DNA from: Mageeibacillus sp. UBA5734
Lineage (GTDB): Bacteria > Bacillota > Clostridia > Saccharofermentanales > UBA5734
DNA: 28,933 nt
Direction of reading: 5' to 3'
Assembly: GCA_002419365.1 (NCBI GenBank)
Contig: DIGA01000006.1
Coordinates: forward strand, 1 to 28,933
This document shows positions 1 to 7,139 of the stretch, piece by piece (positions within the stretch are counted from its first letter, which is position 1; every line of letters starts with the position of its first letter). The notes under the pieces are model-generated. The model searched no databases. It was not told the origin of the DNA and saw nothing but the letters and a program-made list of their open reading frames with translations. The translations under genes were made by a program, and so were the position numbers.

Positions 1-61
1 GCAAGTGGTTGCCGGGACGTGTTGGATATCATGGATGGTGCTGTTCTCTGGCCAGATGAGG
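1..61. other. left edge, downstream of glyA: no supportable gene
   Basis: These 61 bases follow the glyA stop codon. On the minus strand there is an ATG at 32-30 that stays open to the window edge, but only about ten codons are visible and no ribosome binding site precedes it. No terminator hairpin with a U-tract is visible here, so glyA transcription may continue past the window. Confidence 0.4.
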
Positions 62-1303
62 TCAGAGGCTGGGATAGAGCGGATACTTCACAACCAGCTC
101 GGCGACACGGTTGCGGATCTTCTCATGATGGCCGTCATAATCGTTCAGGGTCAGGGCGATCAGGTCGGCGATCTCATCCATGTCAGCCGGTGTCATGCCG
201 CGGCTGGTCACAGCCGGGGTACCGAGGCGGATGCCGCTGGTGATGGTCGGCTTCTCCGGATCGTAGGGAATGCCGTTCTTGTTGCAGGTGATGTTGACCT
301 CATCGAGGCGCAGCTGCATCTCTTTGCCTGAGACACCTGTCCCGCGCAGGTCGACCAGCATCAGGTGGTTGTCAGTGCCGCCCGAGACCAGATTGATGCC
401 TCGCTTCATCAGGCCATCGGCGAGGGCCTTGGCATTGTCGAGGATGTGCTGCTGGTAGACTTTGAAAGAAGGTTCGAGTGCTTCCTTGAAGGCGACAGCC
501 TTGCCGGCGATGACATGCATCAGGGGACCACCCTGCTGGCCCGGGAAGACAGCCGAGTCAATGGCTTTGGCGTATTCGGACTTGCACAGGATCATGCCAC
601 CACGCGGACCACGCAGGGTCTTATGGGTGGTCGTGGTGACGAAATCGGCATAGGGGACCGGATTGGGGTGCAGGCCAGCGGCAACCAGACCAGCAATATG
701 GGCCATATCGACAAACAGCAGCGCACCGACTTCGTCCGCAATCGCTCGGAACTTGGCAAAATCGATGGTCCGCGGATAGGCACTGGCACCAGCCACGATC
801 ATTTTCGGCCGGGTGCGGCGAGCTACTTCCAGGACCTGGTCGTAATCAATCAAGCAGGTGCCTTCGGATACTTTGTAGGACTCAGCATGGTAGGTCTTGC
901 CAGAGACATTCTTGAACATGCCGTGGGTCAAATGACCGCCATGGGCCAGGTCCATGCCCAGGATGGTGTCACCCGGTTCGAGCATGGCGAAATAGACCGC
1001 GGTATTGGCCTGGGCGCCGGAGTGGGGCTGGACATTGACATGATCCGCACCAAACAGCAATTTGGCCCGTTCGATCGCGAGGTTCTCGGCGATATCGACG
1101 TATTCGCAGCCGCCATAGTAGCGTTTGCCCGGGTAACCTTCGGCATATTTATTGGTCAGCGGTGTGCCGACGGCCTCAAGAACGGCTTCACTGACGAAAT
1201 TTTCCGATGCGATCAGTTCGATCTTGGAACGCTGGCGGCCGATCTCAAGCTGGACAGCCGAGTAGATTTCCGGATCAACCTGGGCCAAATGCTGGTAAGT
1301 CAT
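62..1303 (-). CDS. glyA: serine hydroxymethyltransferase
   Basis: This cytosolic PLP enzyme interconverts serine plus tetrahydrofolate with glycine plus 5,10-methylene-THF and is the main source of one-carbon units for purines and thymidylate. The 413-residue product has the usual length. The segment around residues 223-236 (VTTTTHKTLRGPRG) is the family PLP site, with Lys228 as the Schiff-base lysine, and the N-terminal IELIASENF motif at 28-36 is also diagnostic. The ATG is preceded by AGGAGAGG at good spacing. It lies 41 bases after the AIR-synthase-like gene and has its own likely promoter there, so it can be transcribed alone or as the last gene of the gntR cluster. It shares folate chemistry with folD elsewhere in the window. 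Identification is secure. Confidence 0.98.
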   Translation of the reverse strand: MTYQHLAQVDPEIYSAVQLEIGRQRSKIELIASENFVSEAVLEAVGTPLTNKYAEGYPGKRYYGGCEYVDIAENLAIERAKLLFGADHVNVQPHSGAQANTAVYFAMLEPGDTILGMDLAHGGHLTHGMFKNVSGKTYHAESYKVSEGTCLIDYDQVLEVARRTRPKMIVAGASAYPRTIDFAKFRAIADEVGALLFVDMAHIAGLVAAGLHPNPVPYADFVTTTTHKTLRGPRGGMILCKSEYAKAIDSAVFPGQQGGPLMHVIAGKAVAFKEALEPSFKVYQQHILDNAKALADGLMKRGINLVSGGTDNHLMLVDLRGTGVSGKEMQLRLDEVNITCNKNGIPYDPEKPTITSGIRLGTPAVTSRGMTPADMDEIADLIALTLNDYDGHHEKIRNRVAELVVKYPLYPSL

Positions 1304-1333
1304 AGTGTACCTCTCCTTTGGAATTTCACATTC

Positions 1334-1361
1334 ATTGTAAACAATCAGGTGATTTTGTAAA
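1334..1361 (-). promoter_or_regulatory. putative glyA promoter
   Basis: On the minus strand a TTTACA -35 (1361-1356) is followed by a 16-base spacer and a TACAAT -10 (1339-1334). Each hexamer matches sigma-70/SigA consensus at 5 of 6 positions. Transcription would start near 1327, giving a leader of about 25 bases. The element overlaps the stop codon of the upstream gene. It is a sequence prediction only. Confidence 0.5.
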
Positions 1362-2325
1362 GTTCATCCGGTCCTGGCGGGGCCATTTCCGAGGCAATTC
1401 CTGAACAAAACTGGACATATTGGACATCCTGGGTCAAATGGCCGATCTGGCTGGCAAGGATGCCTGCCTCAGCCAGGGATTTCTGGACGAGATCCGGTTT
1501 GTCGGTTGCGATCAACAGGCTACCGCTCGAGATCAGGCGGTACGGATCAAGGCCCAGCTCTTGCGTGATCTGGCGGGTCAGGGGATGAATCGGGATCGCA
1601 TCGAGCTCAATTTCCAGGCCAAGACCACAGGCCTGGGCCATCTCCCAGGCAGCTCCCAGGATGCCGCCCTCTGTGGCATCGTGCATGGCATGGACACCCA
1701 GCTGGCCACCGATGATGCCTTCCGGCACGACACTGATCTGGGTGATCAGATTTCTGGCTGCAGCCAGGTCGGATTTGGACAAGACACGGCTGAGGCGTGC
1801 TTTCTGGTCAGCTGCCAGAATAGCCGTTCCCTCCAGGCCACCCGTCTTGGTCATCAACAAGGTGTCACCTGGCTGGCCACCATCGCTCTGGACCATATGG
1901 CCGGATTCGGCAAATCCAATTGCCGTTGTCGTGACGATGAAACGGTTGACCGCGTCGCTGACTTCGGTATGGCCACCGGCGATGCTGACGCCCAGTTTTT
2001 CCGCTGTCTGGCTGGCCTGTTCGATCACGGCCGCGACATCTTCAGCTGTGGCCCAGGGTGGCGCTATCAGGACCAGGAGGATGCCTTTGGGCTGGATCCC
2101 GAAAGCAGCCAGATCATTGCAGGAGACGTGGATCGCCAGGCTGCCGATATCGGCACTGGCACCCGTGATGGGGTCCGTCGAGAGAACGGCCAGGCCATCT
2201 TTGAAACGGATGGCGGCACAGTCGAGCCCGGTCGCCGGACCACAGACGATATCATCCGACAGGACCGGCAGCCGGTGCAGGACCAGATCCTCGAGATTAG
2301 CCGGGTCCAGTTTGCCGACCTTCAT
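1345..2325 (-). CDS. AIR synthase-like (PurM/HypE/ThiL/SelD fold) protein
   Basis: The 326-residue product belongs to the AIR synthase-related superfamily, ATP-binding enzymes that usually phosphorylate or activate a small substrate. Visible family motifs are STDP at 49-52 (metal/ATP aspartate), a CND at 69-71, GGHTEV at 117-122 and HDATEGG at 215-221. It most resembles the HypE-like branch, but it lacks the C-terminal cysteine tail that true HypE uses for carbamoyl/cyano transfer. It also lacks the N-terminal Cys/Sec loop expected of SelD. The chosen ATG at 2325 overlaps the thiI stop as ATGA, showing translational coupling; an upstream in-frame start at 2346 would overlap thiI by 25 bases with no benefit. 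Its position after cysteine desulfurase and thiI suggests a role in sulfur (or selenium) transfer or RNA thiolation, but this is inference. The exact substrate is unknown. Confidence 0.85.
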   Translation of the reverse strand: MKVGKLDPANLEDLVLHRLPVLSDDIVCGPATGLDCAAIRFKDGLAVLSTDPITGASADIGSLAIHVSCNDLAAFGIQPKGILLVLIAPPWATAEDVAAVIEQASQTAEKLGVSIAGGHTEVSDAVNRFIVTTTAIGFAESGHMVQSDGGQPGDTLLMTKTGGLEGTAILAADQKARLSRVLSKSDLAAARNLITQISVVPEGIIGGQLGVHAMHDATEGGILGAAWEMAQACGLGLEIELDAIPIHPLTRQITQELGLDPYRLISSGSLLIATDKPDLVQKSLAEAGILASQIGHLTQDVQYVQFCSGIASEMAPPGPDELYKIT

Positions 2326-3596
2326 AGCGCACCATCCTGGGGACAATCATCATACCGGGGGGTGATGATCTCTGTTTCAATGGCGGCAAGCCCCTGTGTG
2401 ACAAGCGCCTCGATATCCAGGTCCTTTTCAGCTTCCAGCGCATCGGCCAGGCTGGGGTGTGTCTTGGGATGCTTGGCGACAAAGACCGTGCAACAATCTT
2501 CATAAGGCAAAATCGAGGTTTCAAAGGTGCCGATCCGGCGGGCAATGGATACCGTGTCATCTTTGTCGAGGCCGATCAAGGGCCGGAACACGGGGCGCGT
2601 GCTGATCTGGTCGGTGGTGACCAGTGCCTCCAGCGTCTGGCTGGCCACCTGTCCCAGACTTTCTCCAGTGATCAATGCTTTCAATTGGTTCTGCCCGGCA
2701 AAGCGGTCCGCAATTCGCATCATCATGCGGCGCATGACTATCGTCATCATTTCCGGCGGACAGAAATCGCGCAACGTGATCTGGATCTCGGTGAAGTTGA
2801 CCACATGGAGCCGGATCCGGCCGGCATAGCGGGCGATGAGCCGAGCCAGCTCGACAACTTTTTCCCTGGCCTGGTCACTGGTGAACGGATACGCATGAAA
2901 ATACATGGCGTCCAGCATCATGCCACGCGATGCCATCAGGTAACCGGCCACCGGGCTGTCTATTCCACCGGACAAGAGCAACAGACCATGACCACTGGTG
3001 CCGACCGGTAATCCCCGATGCGCTTTGATAATCGAGCTGTAGAGATAATTCTTTTCCCGGACTTCGACATAGAGAATGAAATCAGGATTTTTGACTTGGA
3101 CAGTCAGCTGGCTGGAAAAACGTTCGAAAAGAAGGCCGCCGATCCGTTCGCTGATTTCCGGCGACTGGAAAGGAAATGATTTGAGTCCGCGCCGGGATTC
3201 AACCTTGAAAGTCCGTTTTCGGCCATCCGACAGAAGCTGGCCGACATAGTCGACAGCCGTGGTTTCGATCGCTTCGATCCCACCGGAGAAACGCCAGACC
3301 GGGCTGATGGAAACGACGCCAAACACATCCTTGATCCGGTTGATCACTTGATCGACCTGGTCATCATCGGAAAAACCTTCCGGAGAGGTGGCTGGGTCTG
3401 GCTCGAGCCAGATCCGCGAATGGCTCTGCAGGATCGAAAAATGGCCGAGATCTTTGAGCCGGTGCTTCATGTTGCGAATCACCTGCTGTTCGAATTTATG
3501 GCGATTCATCCCTTTGAGTGTGATTTCGCCCAGACGGACCAGCAGGATTTTTTCCCTGGTGGGAGCGCTAGGGGTTGCTGCATGTTGTTCTGGCAT
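2322..3596 (-). CDS. thiI: tRNA 4-thiouridine synthetase (rhodanese-less ThiI)
   Basis: ThiI adenylates U8 of tRNA and accepts sulfur to give 4-thiouridine; in some bacteria it also feeds sulfur to thiamine thiazole. The 424-residue protein has an N-terminal ferredoxin-like/THUMP region (roughly 15-185) and a C-terminal PP-loop ATPase with SGGIDSP at 209-215. There is no C-terminal rhodanese domain of the kind that makes the E. coli protein about 480 residues. Such short ThiI proteins are known in Firmicutes, where a dedicated cysteine desulfurase (NifZ in B. subtilis) passes sulfur directly. The gene immediately upstream encodes exactly such an enzyme. A Cys-Cys pair at 368-369 follows the PP-loop domain. 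The ATG is preceded by GAGGAAG. It starts 43 bases after the desulfurase and overlaps the next gene by four bases. Confidence 0.96.
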   Translation of the reverse strand: MPEQHAATPSAPTREKILLVRLGEITLKGMNRHKFEQQVIRNMKHRLKDLGHFSILQSHSRIWLEPDPATSPEGFSDDDQVDQVINRIKDVFGVVSISPVWRFSGGIEAIETTAVDYVGQLLSDGRKRTFKVESRRGLKSFPFQSPEISERIGGLLFERFSSQLTVQVKNPDFILYVEVREKNYLYSSIIKAHRGLPVGTSGHGLLLLSGGIDSPVAGYLMASRGMMLDAMYFHAYPFTSDQAREKVVELARLIARYAGRIRLHVVNFTEIQITLRDFCPPEMMTIVMRRMMMRIADRFAGQNQLKALITGESLGQVASQTLEALVTTDQISTRPVFRPLIGLDKDDTVSIARRIGTFETSILPYEDCCTVFVAKHPKTHPSLADALEAEKDLDIEALVTQGLAAIETEIITPRYDDCPQDGAL

Positions 3597-3639
3597 GGTC
3601 TTCCTCTATATTCGTTCTAAAATTTATCAATGCGGGTCT

Positions 3640-4782
3640 TCAGCGCCGGTATTTCTGGCAGGCTTGTGCGATCGATTGAGCTGCCAGGACCATGTCTGCT
3701 TCAGTATTGCTGTCAGACAAACTGATCCGGATCGAACACTCGGCTGTTGGAACAGGAATCCCCATGGCCCGCAAAACTTCCGAGGGCCCTTTTTTGTGCG
3801 ACGAGCAGGCTGATCCTGTGGACACATAGATGTCATCTTCCTCCAGGGCATGCTGCAAGGTTTCACCGCGCAAGCCTGGGAAGGCGAGATTCAGGATGTG
3901 CGGGACTGCTGCCCCGGGTGATATCTGGACATAGGAAACGCCGAGGGATTGCAGTTCTGAAAGCAAGCGGTCCCTGAGGGCGTGACACTGGAGCAAACGG
4001 CTGTCCAGCGTCGCAACCGAACACTTCAGACTGCGGGCCATGCTTGCTGCCAGGGGAGCGTTTTCCGTTCCACCGCGCAAACCGCTTTGCTGTCCGCCAC
4101 CATGAATCAGTGGCTGGATGGACAACCCTTTTTTGACCAGCAAAAATCCAATCCCCTTGGGAGCTCCGAATTTGTGGCCACTGCCGGAGAAAAGCTCGAT
4201 ACCCATCTGGTCAAAATGGACCGGGATTTTGCCACATGCCTGGACGCCATCGACATGGATCGCCGCCCGGGGGCGCTTCCGGTTGCGGATGGAAACGATC
4301 TCATCCAGAGGCTGGACGACACCTGTTTCGTTATTGACCAGCAACAGAGTCAGCATGACGGTGTCTTCATCGATCGCTGCCTCGAGCTGCCCCAGATCCA
4401 CTTGGCCATTGCTCTGTATCGCTACCGTACGAATGATATAGCCCTGACGGTGTAGATAAGAGAGCGTCTCTCGCGTCGCAGCATGTTCGCCAGCCAACGT
4501 GACAATGGTCCGTCCGCGCTTCGGATTGGCCGCGACGGTGCCTTTTAAGCCCATGTTGATTGATTCAGAACCACCAGATGTCAGGATGACCTCACTGGTT
4601 TGGCAACCCAAAGATCGCGCCAGAGAAGCCTTGCTATCCTGGACCAGACGTGCTGCTTGTTGTCCCAGGCGGTGCAGCGAAGCAGGATTGGCCGCAACCT
4701 GGTGAAGATCCCTGGCATAGTCAGCAATCGTAGCCTCGGATGGCCAGGTGGTCGCGCTGTGGTCGAGGTAGATCAAGGCCAA
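3640..4782 (-). CDS. cysteine desulfurase (NifS/IscS family, NifZ-like partner of ThiI)
   Basis: This PLP enzyme removes sulfur from cysteine as an enzyme-bound persulfide. The protein begins with the family hallmark YLDHSATT at 5-12. It has a conserved His100, the PLP lysine in SGHKF (Lys204), and the catalytic cysteine in the loop GSACSS (Cys326). I choose a TTG start at 4782, giving 380 residues. A strong ribosome site GGGAGGA lies six bases upstream of this TTG, and the family N-terminus fits it. The longer ATG start at 4818 would overlap gntR by 35 bases and lacks a comparable site. With TTG the gene begins one base after the gntR stop, so the two are translationally coupled. Its placement directly before a rhodanese-less thiI supports a dedicated sulfur donor role rather than general Fe-S assembly; no iscU or sufU is present. 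Confidence 0.93.
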   Translation of the reverse strand: MALIYLDHSATTWPSEATIADYARDLHQVAANPASLHRLGQQAARLVQDSKASLARSLGCQTSEVILTSGGSESINMGLKGTVAANPKRGRTIVTLAGEHAATRETLSYLHRQGYIIRTVAIQSNGQVDLGQLEAAIDEDTVMLTLLLVNNETGVVQPLDEIVSIRNRKRPRAAIHVDGVQACGKIPVHFDQMGIELFSGSGHKFGAPKGIGFLLVKKGLSIQPLIHGGGQQSGLRGGTENAPLAASMARSLKCSVATLDSRLLQCHALRDRLLSELQSLGVSYVQISPGAAVPHILNLAFPGLRGETLQHALEEDDIYVSTGSACSSHKKGPSEVLRAMGIPVPTAECSIRISLSDSNTEADMVLAAQSIAQACQKYRR

Positions 4783-4783
4783 A

Positions 4784-5524
4784 TCAGGTCCTCCCTGCTT
4801 CCAGTCCCAGCGTGACACTGTCCGGGCGCCAGATCAGCTCAATCCATTCACAGACATGGCCGCTTCTGGAAGTAAGCCGGCTGGTGGCACAAAGCACAGG
4901 GGATCTGCGGCTGATGTCGAGAGCCAGCGCTTCCGTATGGGTGGCGGCGCGGACTGCCAATTGACAACTGCCCTTGCTGGGCAAATAGGCGTATTTGTTG
5001 GCCAGGATATCGATCATGGATTTCCCGTTTTGGACCTGGTCACCGAAATCGGGAAAAAGACTGACTGGGATCAGGGAGTGGCCCAACCCGATTTCCTGGC
5101 CATGGATCAGGATCGGCCAGGTCAAGGACCAGAAACCCGGGCTGCCACTGGCACCGGCACCCTCAAACAGGCGCAGCGTGTCTTCATCGGCGGGAATCTG
5201 TTCAATCGTGTGAAAAGCATAGTCTGACAGACTTTTGGCGGCCAGCAAGGAATAGGAAAAGGGCGTAAATTGCCGGATCTCGAGTCGCTCGGGCTCGGCG
5301 GAGACAAAGGTCCCTTTGCCTTTCTGGATCACCAGCGTGCCCTCGGCGACCAGTTCGGCGATGGCCTGGCGCACCGTGGGACGGCTCAGGGCCAGTTCTT
5401 CGCACAAATTGAGTTCCGAGGGGATTTGCTGTCCGGCCGGGTACTGGCCTGAGGCGATCCGTTCCAGCACAAGGTCCTTGAGCTGAGCATACAAGGGGAT
5501 ATTGCTGCGTTTGTCGAGTTTCAT
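4784..5524 (-). CDS. GntR-family (HutC/UTRA type) transcriptional regulator
   Basis: The 246-residue protein has an N-terminal winged helix-turn-helix of the GntR family (about 8-75; LYAQLKDLV, IPSELNLCEEL, RPTVRQAIAEL and a KGKGTFV wing). A C-terminal ligand-binding region resembles the UTRA domain of the HutC subfamily and ends near an EWIELIWRPDS segment. Such proteins usually repress nearby genes until a small metabolite binds. The ATG at 5524 has an AAAGGA ribosome site and fits the GntR N-terminus; a longer reading from 5593 would run through a terminator hairpin and has no site. It leads the cluster desulfurase-thiI-AIR-synthase-like, so it probably controls these genes and itself. The effector cannot be told from sequence. 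Confidence 0.92.
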   Translation of the reverse strand: MKLDKRSNIPLYAQLKDLVLERIASGQYPAGQQIPSELNLCEELALSRPTVRQAIAELVAEGTLVIQKGKGTFVSAEPERLEIRQFTPFSYSLLAAKSLSDYAFHTIEQIPADEDTLRLFEGAGASGSPGFWSLTWPILIHGQEIGLGHSLIPVSLFPDFGDQVQNGKSMIDILANKYAYLPSKGSCQLAVRAATHTEALALDISRRSPVLCATSRLTSRSGHVCEWIELIWRPDSVTLGLEAGRT

Positions 5525-5547
5525 CACACAAGCTGTCCTTTCAAAAA

Positions 5548-5582
5548 TAAAGACAGGCAATTTGGATGTTTGCCTGTCTTTA
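5548..5582 (-). terminator. intrinsic terminator after purB / leader hairpin of gntR
   Basis: A perfect 13-base inverted repeat (arms 5548-5560 and 5570-5582, nine-base loop) is followed on the minus strand by the U-rich run TTTATTTTTG. This is a good rho-independent terminator for purB. It ends only about 23 bases before the gntR start codon, so it may also act as an operator or attenuator in the gntR leader. Confidence 0.75.
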
Positions 5583-5583
5583 C

Positions 5584-5613
5584 ATCTTAGCATGGATGAT
5601 TCAGATGGTCCAA
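5584..5613 (-). promoter_or_regulatory. weak candidate gntR promoter (extended -10)
   Basis: On the minus strand a TAAGAT -10 (5589-5584) carries the TGn extension. A poor -35, TTGGAC (5613-5608), sits 18 bases upstream. The predicted start is at the base of the 5548-5582 hairpin, which would place that inverted repeat at about +1 to +35 of the gntR mRNA. Support is modest. Confidence 0.35.
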
Positions 5614-5642
5614 TCCCCGGCCTGGCTTGCCAGGGCGGGGAT
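5613..5642 (-). repeat. GC-rich hairpin just downstream of purB
   Basis: Arms 5613-5625 and 5630-5642 pair over 13 positions with one mismatch and a four-base loop. It begins 12 bases after the purB stop codon and has no U-tract of its own. It may protect the purB mRNA 3' end or act together with the terminator at 5548-5582. Confidence 0.6.
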
Positions 5643-5654
5643 CCTCAGGGTCGA

Positions 5655-7088
5655 TCAGACCTTCAGTTCAGCTGTAACGGGCATCGAGCCAGCTGGACGG
5701 GCATCGAGGATCGGCTGGATCACATCACGGATGAATTCTGTGACCTGGTCTGGGCTGCGACCGATATACAAATTGGCATCCAGCAGCACATCGAGTTCGT
5801 TTTTGTCGAGTCCAAATGCCGGGTCGGCAGCAATCCGTTCGAGCAGGTCATTGGCTGCGCCTTCTTGTTTGACGCGGGCACCGGCTGCCATGCTGTGCTG
5901 GCGGATCTTCTCGTGCAAGTCCTGGCGGTCGCCGCCGCGTTTGACGGCTTCCATCATGATGTTCTCGGTCGCCATGAAAGGCAGTTCATCGCGGATGTGA
6001 CGGGCAATGACGGCCGGATAGACGACCAGTCCGCTGGAGACATTGAGCATCAGCATCAGAATCGCATCGATGGCCAGGAAAGCTTCCGGAATGGCAATCC
6101 GCTTGTTGGCCGAGTCATCCAGAGTCCGTTCGAACCATTGTTCAGCAGCAGTCAGGGCTGGATTGGTGGCATTGACGATGACGTAGCGTGACAGTGCAGC
6201 CATCCGTTCACTGCGCATCGGATTGCGCTTGTAGGCCATGGCCGAAGAACCGATCTGGCTCTTTTCAAACGGTTCTTCAATCTCCTTCAGATGCTGGAGC
6301 AGCCGGATGTCATTGGAGAACTTGTGCGCCGTCTGGGCGATCCCGGAAAGGACATTGACCACACGGGTGTCGACTTTGCGCGAATAGGTCTGGCCACTGA
6401 CCGGATAGATGCCAGAAAAGCCGAACTTCTCCGCAATGAGCGTATCGATTCGCCTGACCTTCTCCTGGTCATTGTCAAACAGGCTCATGAAACTGGCCTG
6501 AGTGCCTGTGGTGCCCTTGCTGCCCAAAAGGCGCAACGAGCCCAGGACATAGTCCAGATCTTCCAGATCGGATACGAGTTCAGCCATCCAGAGGGTGGCC
6601 CGCTTGCCTACAGTCACCAGTTGGGCTGGCTGGAAATGGGTGAAGCCAAGGGTTGGCAAGTTCTTGTATTCGTCAGCAAACTTGGCCAGCTGTTCGATGA
6701 CCGCAACCAGCTTGGCCCGGACCAGTTTCAAGGCCTCGGCCATGATGATCAGGTCGGTGTTGTCGCCTACATAGCAGGAGGTGGCACCCAGATGGATGAT
6801 TCCCTTTGCCAGCGGGCATTGTTCGCCATAGGCATGGACATGGGCCATGACATCGTGGCGCACAAGTGCCTCTTCCCTGGCCGCGACGTCATAATTGATG
6901 TCATCCTGGTGTGACTTCAGCTGTTCAATCTGCTCATCGCTGATCGGCAATCCCAGAGCTTGCTCGGCCTCAGCCAGAGCGATCCATAATTTGCGCCAGG
7001 TCCTGAATTTCATGTCTGGCGAGAAGATGGCCTGCATCTGCTCACTGGCATAGCGCGAATTGAACGGACTCTCATAGCTGTTTTTCAT
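5655..7088 (-). CDS. purB: adenylosuccinate lyase
   Basis: PurB acts twice in purine synthesis, releasing fumarate from SAICAR and from adenylosuccinate. The 477-residue protein carries the fumarase/aspartase superfamily signature GSSAMAYKRNP at 280-290, whose flexible loop holds the catalytic serine. THFQPAQ at 150-156 carries the second catalytic histidine. The ATG follows an AAGGAGT site seven bases upstream. Its length matches the longer Clostridia/eukaryote-like PurB form rather than the roughly 430-residue Bacillus form. It lies 51 bases downstream of an aminotransferase gene and probably shares its promoter at 8488-8460. No other purine synthesis genes lie nearby. Two hairpins close the unit. 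Confidence 0.97.
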   Translation of the reverse strand: MKNSYESPFNSRYASEQMQAIFSPDMKFRTWRKLWIALAEAEQALGLPISDEQIEQLKSHQDDINYDVAAREEALVRHDVMAHVHAYGEQCPLAKGIIHLGATSCYVGDNTDLIIMAEALKLVRAKLVAVIEQLAKFADEYKNLPTLGFTHFQPAQLVTVGKRATLWMAELVSDLEDLDYVLGSLRLLGSKGTTGTQASFMSLFDNDQEKVRRIDTLIAEKFGFSGIYPVSGQTYSRKVDTRVVNVLSGIAQTAHKFSNDIRLLQHLKEIEEPFEKSQIGSSAMAYKRNPMRSERMAALSRYVIVNATNPALTAAEQWFERTLDDSANKRIAIPEAFLAIDAILMLMLNVSSGLVVYPAVIARHIRDELPFMATENIMMEAVKRGGDRQDLHEKIRQHSMAAGARVKQEGAANDLLERIAADPAFGLDKNELDVLLDANLYIGRSPDQVTEFIRDVIQPILDARPAGSMPVTAELKV

Positions 7089-7139
7089 GTCTTTTACTCC
7101 TTGCGTACATTCCCGGGGGCTTAGATCCTGTGTTGGCTG

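Noticed and set aside
365..1360. 331-codon open frame on the plus strand
   Set aside because: It is the exact antisense of glyA, has no family features or ribosome site, and arises from the codon bias of the real gene.
1420..2505. 361-codon open frame on the plus strand
   Set aside because: It runs antisense across the AIR-synthase-like gene and the end of thiI; composition is that of a shadow frame.
5525..5593. N-terminal extension of the GntR regulator to an ATG at 5593
   Set aside because: It would be encoded by the terminator hairpin, has no ribosome site and lies before the GntR domain; the ATG at 5524 has AAAGGA.
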